Assembly (NCBI RefSeq): GCF_001641265.1
Contig: NW_020167561.1
Span: forward strand, 24,217 to 88,216
Length of the DNA: 64,000 bases
From: Pseudogymnoascus destructans
Lineage: Eukaryota; Ascomycota; Leotiomycetes; Thelebolales; Thelebolaceae
Reading direction: 5' to 3'
The translations under genes were made by a program, and so were the position numbers. The notes beneath the pieces were generated by a model, which saw only the letters and a list, made by a program, of their open reading frames with translations, had not been told where the DNA came from and searched no databases. The first letter of the stretch is position 1. Every line of letters begins with the position of its first letter. Below, piece after piece: positions 11,335 through 20,936 of the stretch.

Positions 11335-11815
11335 GCGGGGCGGGGACGGTTCTGATGATGTAGGGGGAGGTGTAGGGCGGGAGGTGTAGGGGGAGGTGTA
11401 GGGGAGGTGGGGGAGGTGTAGGGCGGGAGGTTGGTTGGTGGTTGGTGGTTGCTGTAGCGGGTGTAGCGGGTGTAGCGGGTGTAGCGGGTGCAGTGGATGC
11501 AGTGGGTGCTGTGGATGCTGTGGGTAGTTCTGTGGGTAGTTCTGTGGATTTGGTGCTGTGGTGGTGCTGTGGTGCTGTGGTGGTGCTGTGCTGTGGTGCT
11601 GTGGTGGTGCTGTGGTGGTGCTGTGGTGGTGCTGTGGTGGTGCTGTGGTGGTGCTGTGGTGGTGCTGTGGTGGTGCTGTGGTACTTCTTTGATACTTCTG
11701 TGATACTTCTGTGATACTTCTGTGATACTTCTGTAATACTTCTGTGGGTAGTTCCGTGGTTAGATTTGGTGCTGTGTGGTGCTATGGTGCTGTGGTGCTG
11801 TGGTGCTGTGGTACT
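11335..11815. repeat. Minisatellite cluster upstream of OPI1
   Basis: Consecutive arrays of short units: GGGGAGGTGTAG-type units (about 11360-11430), a 9-mer GTAGCGGGT/GCAGTGGGT (about 11450-11530), a 9-mer GTGGTGCTG with about a dozen copies (about 11550-11690), then an 11-mer TGATACTTCTG with five copies (about 11690-11745). Long ORFs on both strands here encode only repeats and were not called as genes. Confidence 0.85.
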
Positions 11816-11942
11816 TCTGATGGAGAGACGGCAAGTGGGAAAAGGCTGGCCCGTGCCGTTGGTTGCTGTGTGTAAAACCGCTGGATCACACATTGATCAC
11901 ATTGATCAAAAGACCCACGACTCCACGGTGACAGCGTAGATC

Positions 11943-12006
11943 GAATTCGAGTTAGGGGGAGTTAGGGGGGTTAGGGGGAGTTAGGGGGAGGTTAGGCAGG
12001 TTTAGG
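11943..12006 (+). repeat. Telomere-like TTAGGG-rich stretch
   Basis: Seven TTAGG words in 64 bp, mostly TTAGGGGG(A)G, spaced 8-10 bp apart. The G-rich strand is +. This resembles a degenerate interstitial telomeric array (fungal telomere unit TTAGGG), but the units are too irregular to be certain. Confidence 0.5.
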
Positions 12007-12237
12007 GACGACTTTTCACGTGCCAGGGGCGAAAATCCTTTGGAATTAATTTATCCGCATCAATGGATATCCCGGCTTCGTGTCCCTGTCCAAGAAGACA
12101 AGACAGGGATGGTGAACCGGGGGGGCAGGTATACGCTGGATCGGACGGGTTCACACTTGGGTCACACACTGGATCACGGCTCAGGCTTTCTCCGTGTTGG
12201 TTTTTTACTGGAGGCATGCTTCTTTCTGCCTTGTGAT

Positions 12238-12417
12238 TTGATGGTGATTTGATGATTTGATGATTTGATGATTTGATGATTTGATGATTTGATGGTTTGA
12301 TGATTTGATGATTTGATGATTTGATGATTTGATGATTTGATGATTTGATGATTTGATGATTTGATGATTTGATGATTTGATGATTTGATGATTTGATGAT
12401 TTGATGATTTGATGGTG
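12238..12417. repeat. 8-bp satellite, unit TGATTTGA, about 21 copies
   Basis: Almost perfect octamer array, with a few TGGTTTGA/TGGTGATT variants at the ends and one in the interior. Because 8 is not a multiple of 3, all three minus frames stay open and read the same amino-acid cycle (SNHQIIK). The three overlapping ORFs over this array are therefore artefacts. Confidence 0.95.
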
Positions 12418-13390
12418 ATAACAGCAGCAACACATGCGTCCCGGAAAGACATCCAAGCAGAAAGTCATCGCTCCTCAACAAACAGCCACATTCAGAATAG
12501 CGACGTTGACACCAGGTTTACCCCCTTCCTCTGCATCATCTTGATCATCTTGCACCGGCACTTGCGATACTCCCCCCTGGCGAACAGGCACATGCTGCTG
12601 GGACTATGAACAAATTAGGAACCGTGCATTAGAAGAGCAAAGGTATAACAAGAATCAATCAGCCCAAGCCCAGGCTCAAGCTCCTTACACCAGCCAGCTG
12701 ATGTTGAGACTCGGATCAAATGTGACGAGTCGACAATAAGGTAACAAGGTTAACGCTGGATCAAACGTGACCAGTCAAAAATGAAACCAAAAGACCGAAC
12801 CATGCATTAAAGTGCTTGTATTTTCTGCCGCGGCAAAGCCTATGCTATGCCAGCCAATACAGCCATAGCCATTACTATCTATATATATCAAAGTTCCTCT
12901 CCTTTGTCACATGTTTGTATGGTCCCTCTGACGCCGCCCAAGCAATCTGTTGTACAAGACAATGCTCGGCCAGCTCTTTATGGTACCGTCGATAGTTCGT
13001 CTCCGCACCGCGAAATCGCGATACTCATCAATTGATCCCACTGGAGACTAAAGGCATAACGCCCCGTCAAGCGTGTTAAATGTTGAGCTGCACTGTCTAA
13101 AAGGGCGCGTTGAAGAGAGAGGAAGAGAGAAGAAGAGGAAGTCGCCAGGGTCGGAATATTTTTATAAAGCATTTTTTTCGACAAGCAATGAGCTAGTCTT
13201 GTTTGGGGTTCGCGCCTGGGCGCCAGTGTCTCGCGCTAACCACAACAAGGTGACCCTCGAAACGCATTGTTGGGGGGGTTATCGATATCGCAGGACGACC
13301 GTTGATTGTGCATTTAACTCGCAAGCGCCGACAAATGATATAATAAAGCTCTTTATTTATTACTAGGACTGGCCAGAAGGCCTCTAAATC
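12418..13390. other. Intergenic upstream of APM1
   Basis: About 970 bp of mixed composition with scattered direct repeats, for example gatcaaatgtgacgagtcgac near 12714 and gatcaaacgtgaccagtcaaa near 12757. No coding segment is recognisable. The last 300 bp are presumed promoter/5' leader of APM1; an ataatataa-like AT-rich word lies near 13340-13365. Confidence 0.45.
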
Positions 13391-14906
13391 ATGACATCTG
13401 CTGTGTTCTTCCTTGATCTCAAGGGCAAGGTGGGTGACCTCGGCGCCACAAATATATCGCGGCCACAATGCTGATGATGTGTATAGACCCTTTTAGCTCG
13501 CAACTACAGAGGAGACATCCCCATGTCTGCGGTGGAAAAGTTCCCTATCCTTTTGAGTGATGCAGAAGAAGAGAGCTCCGCAGTACCGCCCTGTTTCTCC
13601 GACGAAGGGATAAACGTATGTTGCAATCAATTCGTTTCGAGGGAGGTCAGGGTAGCTGACACCGCCTTCTTTCCAGTACCTCTATATCAGACACAACAAC
13701 CTCTACCTCCTTGCCCTCACCAAACGAAACACAAATGCCGCCGAGATCCTCCTCTTCCTCCACAAGATCGTCGAGGTCTTCACCGAATACTTCAAGGAGC
13801 TCGAGGAAGAATCCATCCGGGACAATTTCGTCGTCATCTACGAGCTGCTCGATGAGATGATGGATTTCGGCTATCCGCAAACAACCGAGTCCAAGATCCT
13901 CCAAGAATACATCACGCAAGAATCACACAAGCTAGAGGTCCAAGCACGCCCCCCAATCGCCGTAACCAACGCCGTCTCCTGGCGCTCCGAAGGCATCCGC
14001 TACCGCAAAAACGAAGTCTTCCTCGACGTCATCGAGTCCCTCAACCTCCTCGTCTCCTCCAGCGGCAACGTGCTCCGCTCCGAGATCCTCGGCGCCGTCA
14101 AGATGAAATGCTACCTCTCCGGCATGCCCGAGCTGCGCCTCGGCCTCAACGACAAAGTCATGTTCGAGACCACCGGCCGCGCCACCCGCGGCAAGGCAAT
14201 CGAGATGGAAGACGTGAAATTCCACCAGTGCGTGCGCCTCTCGCGCTTCGAGAACGATCGCACCATCTCCTTCATCCCGCCCGACGGCGAGTTCGAACTC
14301 ATGTCGTACCGGCTGAACACCCAAGTCAAGCCGCTGATCTGGGTGGAGTGCGTGGTGGAGAACCACAGCGGCTCGCGCATCGAGTATCTCCTAAAGGCCA
14401 AATCGCAATTCAAGCGCCGCAGCACAGCGAATAATGTCGAAATCATCGTCCCGGTCCCCAATGACGCGGATAGTCCCCGCTTCAGGACGAATATCGGGAG
14501 CGTACATTATGCGCCGGAGAAGAGCGCGATTGTCTGGAAGATCAAACAGTTCGGTGGGAATAAGGAGTTCTTGATGCGTGCGGAGCTGGGGTTGCCGAGT
14601 GTGAAGGGTGATGATGAGCAGGGTGGTGGTATGATGGGGGGGTTTGGGGGGAGTATGGGGGGCGTGGGTGGGAAGGGGGCGAAGAGGCCTATCAGTGTCA
14701 AGTTTGAGATTCCGTACTTCACGACTAGTGGTATTCAGGTCAGGTATCTGAAGATTATCGAGCCGAAGGTATGTTGTATATCCTCCTTTTTGGTGGGGCC
14801 AAGTACTAATTACCAAAAGTTACAATACCCCTCCCTCCCATGGGTCCGCTACATCACGCAGTCCGGCGACATCGCCGTGCGGTTACCAGACGTGACTGGC
14901 GTCTGA
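13391..14906 (+). CDS. apm1: AP-1 adaptor complex medium (mu) subunit
   Basis: Four exons: 13391-13429 (13 codons, MTSAVFFLDLKGK), 13487-13615, 13677-14768 and 14820-14906; introns of 57, 61 and 51 nt; 448 aa. All exon joins are phase 0 and restore the mu-adaptin consensus: a longin domain (TLLARNYRGDIP...YLYIRHNNLYLLALTKRN...FVVIYELLDEMMDFGYPQ), then a mu homology domain from about residue 160 (SWRSEGIRYRKNEVFLDVIE ... FIPPDGEFELMSYRL). A Gly/Met-rich insert (QGGGMMGGFGGSMGG) sits about 75 residues before the end in a surface loop. Apm1 recognises YxxPhi cargo signals in clathrin transport between the trans-Golgi and endosomes. Confidence 0.95.
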
Positions 14907-15356
14907 TATTACCGTCAACGCACCAGAAGCTGTCAGAGCACATCAAAACTCAACCGGGAGACATGGATGAGATACTTACTCATGAGGGGATGGACGACAG
15001 GGGCTAGAGCGAGCGAGGGGTGGAGATATTTTCAGGCGCATGTACAAAAGGAGTTATCATCATGTCATGCATTTGATAGCAGGCATGCTCCCCGCGTAGA
15101 AGGATTCGCGCGGATAGATAAATCAGCGACGCTGAATGAAGGCTTGATGACCATCACTTGTTCCTCTCCATCACACACCATGTATCTGCAACTATGTGAT
15201 CCTGTGAGCGAGAATTGCTGGCAAGGGTTTTTTTTTATTCACCACACTCGCTCGTAGTAATCCCCATATCCTCCCATATTCGCCGAAACAACAATCTATC
15301 ATACAATAGCCACCAGGTATCTTTGCAGTAGCATATATATACACACACATCCTCCA
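14907..15356. other. Intergenic between convergent APM1 and the next gene
   Basis: 450 bp between two stop codons. No gene-like signal; AT-rich near 15300, then pyrimidine-rich into the next gene's 3' end. Confidence 0.45.
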
Positions 15357-15999
15357 TCACATTCCCCAACTCCCCCCCGCAAAAAAAAATCCTTTACCTC
15401 CCCCCCCCCCCAACCTCTCAAACCTCCCCAAAACCACCCTCGCAAACCACGGCGTCGCCCACACACTCCCCACAATCCGCACCGGCAACAACACCTTCGT
15501 AACCGCATACGCCGTCGCAACTTCCATGACGATCCTTACCCCCCCCCCCCCCTTCCGCCTCCATCCCCTCCCCCTCCGCATTCCCAGATACCCCTTCCCA
15601 TCCACCGCGCCCCCCACAGCCTCAACACCAAACCACCCCTTCCGTGCAAAATACCTCCTAAAGCGGCCCTCATACCCCGCCCCCCTCTCCCTCATCCACT
15701 CAGGCGTCCACTCCGAATAGTGGAAGGCAGCGCTGAGACCAATGAGGGGGATGACGGCGGTTAGCTCGTGCAGGATGAGGAAGGAGATTATGTGGCTGAT
15801 TGGAGCGCTGCGGAGACCGTTGGTGTATGGGTGCAGGAATTTGGGGGTCCGGTCTAGGAGCTTGTTGAGGCGGGTGCGTGTGGATGTGGAGGGGGAGGGG
15901 GAGGTGGGGTTGCGGGGGGGGTGGGGGAAGGGAGTTTAGTGGTGGTGTAGGGATGGCGGGGGGGAGGCGGTGGAGGGGGCGGAGGAGGGAGGGACGCAT
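15357..15999 (-). CDS. Mitochondrial membrane protein (MRX11/FAM210-like), frameshifted at a C8 tract
   Basis: From the ATG at 15999 the protein begins MRPSLLRPLHRLPPAIPTP, a basic, Leu-rich presequence-like start. At the homopolymer 15914-15921 (eight C on the coding strand) the frame must shift by one base to continue as RNPTSP...RLNKLLDRTPKFLHPYTNG, a membrane stretch ISFLILHELTAVIPLIGLS, FHYSEWTPEWM, and YAVTKVLLPVRIVGSVWATP. Seven C would give one 213-aa frame. The layout (presequence, two hydrophobic segments, RIVGSVWATPWFAR near the end) matches fungal mitochondrial proteins of the MRX11 or DUF1279/FAM210 type; I am unsure which. The break is most simply a homopolymer sequencing error, otherwise a recent null allele. 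Confidence 0.6.
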
Positions 16000-16497
16000 A
16001 TTTTTTTTTTTTTTTCGGTTCTTTTTGGCGCTGGATGTTGGTGAGGTTGTTGATAGATCCGTGGAGGTGATATAATTTTGGTTGCCACGAGGACGCGCAA
16101 TGCACGTGTTGTGCGGGTTGTTGGTGTAAATAGAGGGGAAATGTGGAGTTGATGGTGGTTATTGTCAGGGTTTGTGTGAGGTACTGGAAATCATTATTAT
16201 GATTTGGTATTTGTGGTTTGGAGCGGATGCGATGGGTATTATAAGGTTAGTCGTAGAGCTTGAGTGCTGACAGCCGCGTCTCGGCAGGCGCCGAGCACGG
16301 ATAATAGGCGCCGATAATTTCAATAAAATCCATCAATCACAGCAACTTCAACAAGTACATAACTACATGATAACACAATCACATATCCTATTGAACAGCA
16401 TAGCACCCTTAATTTTCATGGTTCGTTCTATCTACGTGCAACGGTCATTTGAAAGATTTTACTTTTCTAGGGAAAGCAGAGCACGGGGATCGCGCAT
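16000..16497. other. Intergenic upstream of the MRX11-like gene, downstream of NDK1
   Basis: About 500 bp. It includes a T14 run at 16001-16014 and an imperfect repeat of ggcgccgagcacgg / ggcgccgataatt near 16287-16318. No gene seen. Confidence 0.4.
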
Positions 16498-17371
16498 CTA
16501 CTTCTCGTAGACCCAAGCGGCCTGGGCCGAGGTCCAGGAGATGACCTCCTCAGGCTTGAACCAGAGAGCGATCTCCTTCTTGGCGTTCTCGACGCTGTCG
16601 GAGCCGTGGCAGACGTTGCGTCCGACATCAATGGCGTAGTCGCCTGTGAGGATTATCAGTAGCTGCGGTGAGGGCCTAGGAGTGGGGTTCTGGGGATGTC
16701 TTACCGCGGATGGTGCCGGGGGCGGATGCCAAGGGGTTGGTAGCACCGAGGAGAGCTGGGGTTTGTTAGCTGATTTGTATCGGCGATGGGGGGTACAGAG
16801 GAACGTACTGCGGCCGGTCTTGACGGCATCACGGCCCTCCCAGACCATGGCGCAGATTGGGCCGGAGTTCATGTCTATATGTTGTCAGTGGGTTTTATAT
16901 TGGCGGTGTGGGGGGAGGTGAGCATACACTCAACGAGGCCAGCGAAGAAAGGCTTGGAGGAGAGATCCGAGTCTGTGTTATTGTCAGCATGGCCGAGACA
17001 TGAGAGATATGTATGCATTTGGTACTAACAGTGGTTCTCGAGGTGCTCCTTGCCAGGAGTGCACAGCTTGATGGCAGCCAACTTGTAACTACGAGACGTC
17101 AATGGAGGTGTTGATGTTGACAGATGGCATTACGACATACCCACGAGCCTCGAAGCGGCTGATGATTGGGCCGACGAGTCCACGCTGTGACAGAAGTCAG
17201 TACTGCTGTTTTGAAGGGCATTAAGGCGTGGGGTTTCATGGCATACCTGGACTCCATCGGGCTTGATGGCAATGAAGCTATTCCCACTGTCAGCTTGACC
17301 CCTCACCGCCACATTACCCCTCTTTCGTAAGCCAAGAAGGGGAATGGAACTCACGTCTGCTCGTTAGACAT
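16498..17371 (-). CDS. ndk1: Nucleoside diphosphate kinase
   Basis: Eight small exons: 17371-17355, 17277-17247, 17184-17141, 17088-17030, 16972-16928, 16874-16809, 16755-16705 and 16643-16498 (459 nt, 152 aa, the family's usual length). The spliced protein reads MSNEQTFIAIKPDGVQ, RGLVGPIISRFEARG, YKLAAIKLCTPGKEH, FAGLVEYMNSGPICAMVWEG, GRTLLGATNP and GDYAIDVGRNVCHGSDS, with the phospho-accepting His in NVCHGSD, and ends WTSAQAAWVYEK. NDK swaps the gamma phosphate between NTPs and NDPs. Seven introns in 0.9 kb make it the most intron-dense gene here. An in-frame upstream ATG at 17503 with no stop before 17371 could give a 44-aa N-terminal extension. Confidence 0.95.
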
Positions 17372-17773
17372 GTTGCTGGTTTGATAGTTTTCTTGTTCGG
17401 CTCTGTGCTTTGCTCCTGCTCTGAGATAAGCTTGAGTCTTGGGACTAACTAACTTGTAGATGGGAGGTTCGGTAGGTGGATTAGATGTGTTAGAGTCGGC
17501 CATTGCATTGGGATAATTTGGGTTTTGCTGACCGTTGGTGGGGTATTTAGCTTGGCGAGGTTGTAAGAAAGACGTGTGCCTGGATTTCAAGGTAGCTGTT
17601 GACGTAGCTTGGCTACCGTTGGCATTGGCACCACGATGGTTGTCCCAGTAGACAGCTAAGCTTGGAAATGTCCACCTAGGGGAGAGAGAGTGCCCTATTT
17701 AACAACCACGTTCTTTTTATTTGCATAAAAACCGAATTGCAGGCCAATTGTTGAGTCTTTATTGATATCTACA
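17372..17773. promoter_or_regulatory. Divergent promoter region, NDK1 and glucosidase II alpha
   Basis: 402 bp between the two start codons. The NDK1-proximal 130 bp are also open in the NDK1 frame. No specific operator is recognised. Confidence 0.5.
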
Positions 17774-20771
17774 ATGCGGTCAGCAGTACTGCTGTCCTCA
17801 CGGTGGACGGCATACTTTGTGTTCCTGTCAGCGTTATGTTGTCTATTTACCCCAGCTGGTAAAGCTCCCGGGACCGCCCTTCGTATGAAGTATTCCTAAC
17901 AATTATGTAGTCATGGTAAAGACTGAAAATTTCAAGACCTGTGATCAATCAGGCTTTTGCAAGAGAAATCGACAATATGCAACGACTGCTGCCGACGTAG
18001 GAAATCGGTGGGTCGCGCCATACTCGATCGCAGATGAAACGATCACATTCTCCGGTGGCCAACTGCAAGCGGTTATAGTCAAGGCTCTTGATACACAAGG
18101 TGAATTTGTTAAATTGCCCGTTACTATATCGTTCTTGCAGTCAGGAACTGCCAGAGTTACGGTCGACGAAGAGAAGCGGAAGAACGGCGACATTGAGTTG
18201 AGACACAACAGCAAGGCCAGGAAGGAACGTTATAACGAAGCCGCAGACTGGGCACTTGTTGGAGGGCTAGAGCTGAACAAGGATGCGGAAGTTATTGAAA
18301 GGAATAAGGAGACGACGACTGTTCGGTATGGACCCAACAAGGAGTTCGAAGCTGTCATCGGCCATTCTCCATTCCGCATGGAGTTCAAGCGAAACGGTGT
18401 CACCGAAATCAAGCTCAACGACAGAGGCCTCATAAATGTCGAACACTGGCGTGCAAAGATTGAGCGCGAAGTGAAGGAAGTGAAGGAAGGAGAGGAGGAG
18501 GCTCCTGAAGAGAATGCAGAAGGTTCAGTTGATGACTCCACATGGTGGGATGAGTCGTTCGGTGGAAATACTGATTCGAAGCCCCGTGGACCGGAGAGCG
18601 TAGCTTTGGACATCACATTCCCCGGTTATAGTCACGTTTATGGTATCCCTGAGCATTCAGGACCCCTCTCGCTGAAGACGACGAAGGGAGGCGATGGCAA
18701 CTACGATGAGCCATACCGTATGTACAATGCGGATGTCTTCGAGTATATTGTGGACAGCCCAATGACTCTCTACGGCTCTATTCCTTTTATGCAGGCTCAT
18801 AAGAAGGATTCCACTGTCGGTGTCTTCTGGCTCAACGGTGCCGAGACGTGGGTGGATGTCATCAAGGAGACAGAAGCTCACAACCCATTGAGCTTGGGCA
18901 TTGGTTCCAAAACCGATACCAAAACACACTGGGTCTCAGAGGGCGGCCTCTTGGATGTGTTTGTTTTCCTGGGCCCGACGCCCACGGGCGTCACTAAGGC
19001 ATATGGTGAGCTTACCGGATACACTCAACTTCCACAAGATTTCGCCATCGCATACCACCAGTGCCGCTGGAATTATGTCACAGACGACGACGTTAAGGAT
19101 GTCGATCGTAAGATGGATAAGTTCAAGATTCCATACGATGTCATCTGGCTTGATATTGAGTACACCGACGGAAAGAAATACTTCACTTGGGATCCGCACA
19201 CGTTCGCGAACCCCATTGGCATGGGCGAGCAACTAGACGAGCATGGAAGAAAACTCGTTGCCATTATTGACCCCCATATCAAGAACGAGGGTGGCTACCA
19301 CGTCGTGGACGAGATGAAGAAGAAAGATCTGGCAGTCCACAACAAAGACGGCGACATTTACGAAGGTTGGTGTTGGCCTGGATCCTCCCACTGGATTGAT
19401 GCCTTCAACCCTCTCGCCATCAAGTGGTGGACTAGCCTCTTTAAATACAGCGCGTTTAAGGGCAGTCTCTCCAACACGTTCATCTGGAACGACATGAACG
19501 AGCCGTCTGTGTTCAACGGTCCTGAAACCACTATGCCGAAAGACAACCTCCACCACGGCAACTGGGAGCATCGTGATCTCCACAACATCAACGGCATGAC
19601 CTTCCACAACGCCACCTATCAAGCCCTGCTTACCCGCGCCAAGTCCGAGGCGCCCCAGCGCCCATTTGTCCTCACGCGCTCTTTCTTCGCCGGCTCCCAG
19701 CGTCTGGGCGCCATGTGGACCGGTGACAACGAAGCCAAGTGGTCTCACCTCGCCGCCTCCTTCCCCATGGTCCTCGCAAACGGTATCGCGGGCTTCCCCT
19801 TCGCCGGCGCCGACGTCGGCGGCTTCTTCGGAAACCCCGAGAAGGACCTCCTCACTCGCTGGTACCAAGCCGGCGCCTTCTACCCCTTCTTCCGCGGCCA
19901 CGCCCACATCGACACCCGCAGACGCGAGCCCTACCTCATCGGCACCCCCTACACCGAGATCATCACCCAAGCGCTCCGCCTCCGCTACTCCCTACTCCCA
20001 GCATGGTACACCGCCTTCCACGAGGCCTCCGTGAACGGAACCCCCATCATCCGCCCCCACTACTTTGTCTACCCCAGCGACGAAGCCGGTTTCGCAATCG
20101 ACGACCAATTCTTCGTCGGCGGCACCGGACTCCTCGTCCACCCCGTCGTCACAGAGGGCGCCACAAGCGTTGAAGCGTACTTGCCAGATGACCAGGTCTA
20201 CTACGATTACTTCACGTACAAAACCTACCAGGGACACGGCACGCACACCATCAACGCCCCGCTCGACACAATCCCAGTCCTCATGCAGGCCGGCCACATC
20301 ATCCCCCGCAAAGACCGCCCGCGCCGCAGCAGCGACCTAATGCGGTACGATCCCTACACCCTCGTTGTCACCCTCGACAGCGCCGGCAACGCCGAGGGCG
20401 AGTTGTACGTCGATGACGGACAGACATTCGAGTTTGAACAGGGCGCATACATTCACCGTTCCTTCTCCCTCGATGGAGCGACGCAGACTCTCTCGTCTAC
20501 GGATTTCGAGGAGAAGAAAACGAGGGGGGGGGAGGAGAAGATGGCGTTTGTGAAGAAGATGGCTGAGGTGACGGTGGGGAGGGTGATTGTGGTTGGGGCG
20601 CCGAAGGCGTGGAGGGGGGTGGAGACTGTGGAGGTTCGGGAGGAGGGGAAAAAGAGGAGTGTGCGCATGGAGTGGCACCAGGGTGCGAAGGGGGCGGCGA
20701 GCTGGGCGGAGGTGAAGAATCCGAAGGTGGGGATTGGACGGGATTGGAGTGTTGTGTTCCCTAAGCCGTAG
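17774..20771 (+). CDS. rot2: Glucosidase II alpha subunit (GH31)
   Basis: Exons 17774-17858 and 17911-20771, with a 52-nt intron; 981 aa. Exon 1 encodes a signal peptide (MRSAVLLSSRW then AYFVFLSALCCLF), which is needed for ER entry and absent from the long ORF alone. The GH31 core follows: IPYDVIWLDIEYTDGKKYF, FIWNDMNEPSVFNG with the nucleophile Asp of WNDMNEPS, MWTGDNEAKW, and a PFFRGHAH segment. Glucosidase II trims the two inner alpha-1,3-glucoses from N-glycans in the ER during the calnexin cycle. Length and motif order match the family. The C-terminal 100 codons are unusually G-rich compared with the rest of the gene. Confidence 0.95.
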
Positions 20772-20936
20772 AATAGCGGAGTTGGATAGTGTGGATAAGA
20801 AGAATGAATAGAGAGAGATTTAAGCATGAGAATTTAGATTCTACTAGAGCATGACTAAAAGCTAAAAAACAATTGCCCAAACTATGAAACTACGAAAGCC
20901 GTTATGCATAAGCCAAAGCAAATCATCTCCCTAAAG

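Noticed and set aside
11324..11893. His/Thr-rich 189-codon ORF over the minisatellites
   Set aside because: Purely repeat-encoded, open on both strands; no conserved segment.
12174..12481. CRISPR-like array suggested by the regular octamers
   Set aside because: There are no unique spacers; it is a simple tandem repeat in a fungus.
19233..19970. 245-codon ORF opposite glucosidase II alpha
   Set aside because: Shadow of a GC3-rich GH31 coding sequence.
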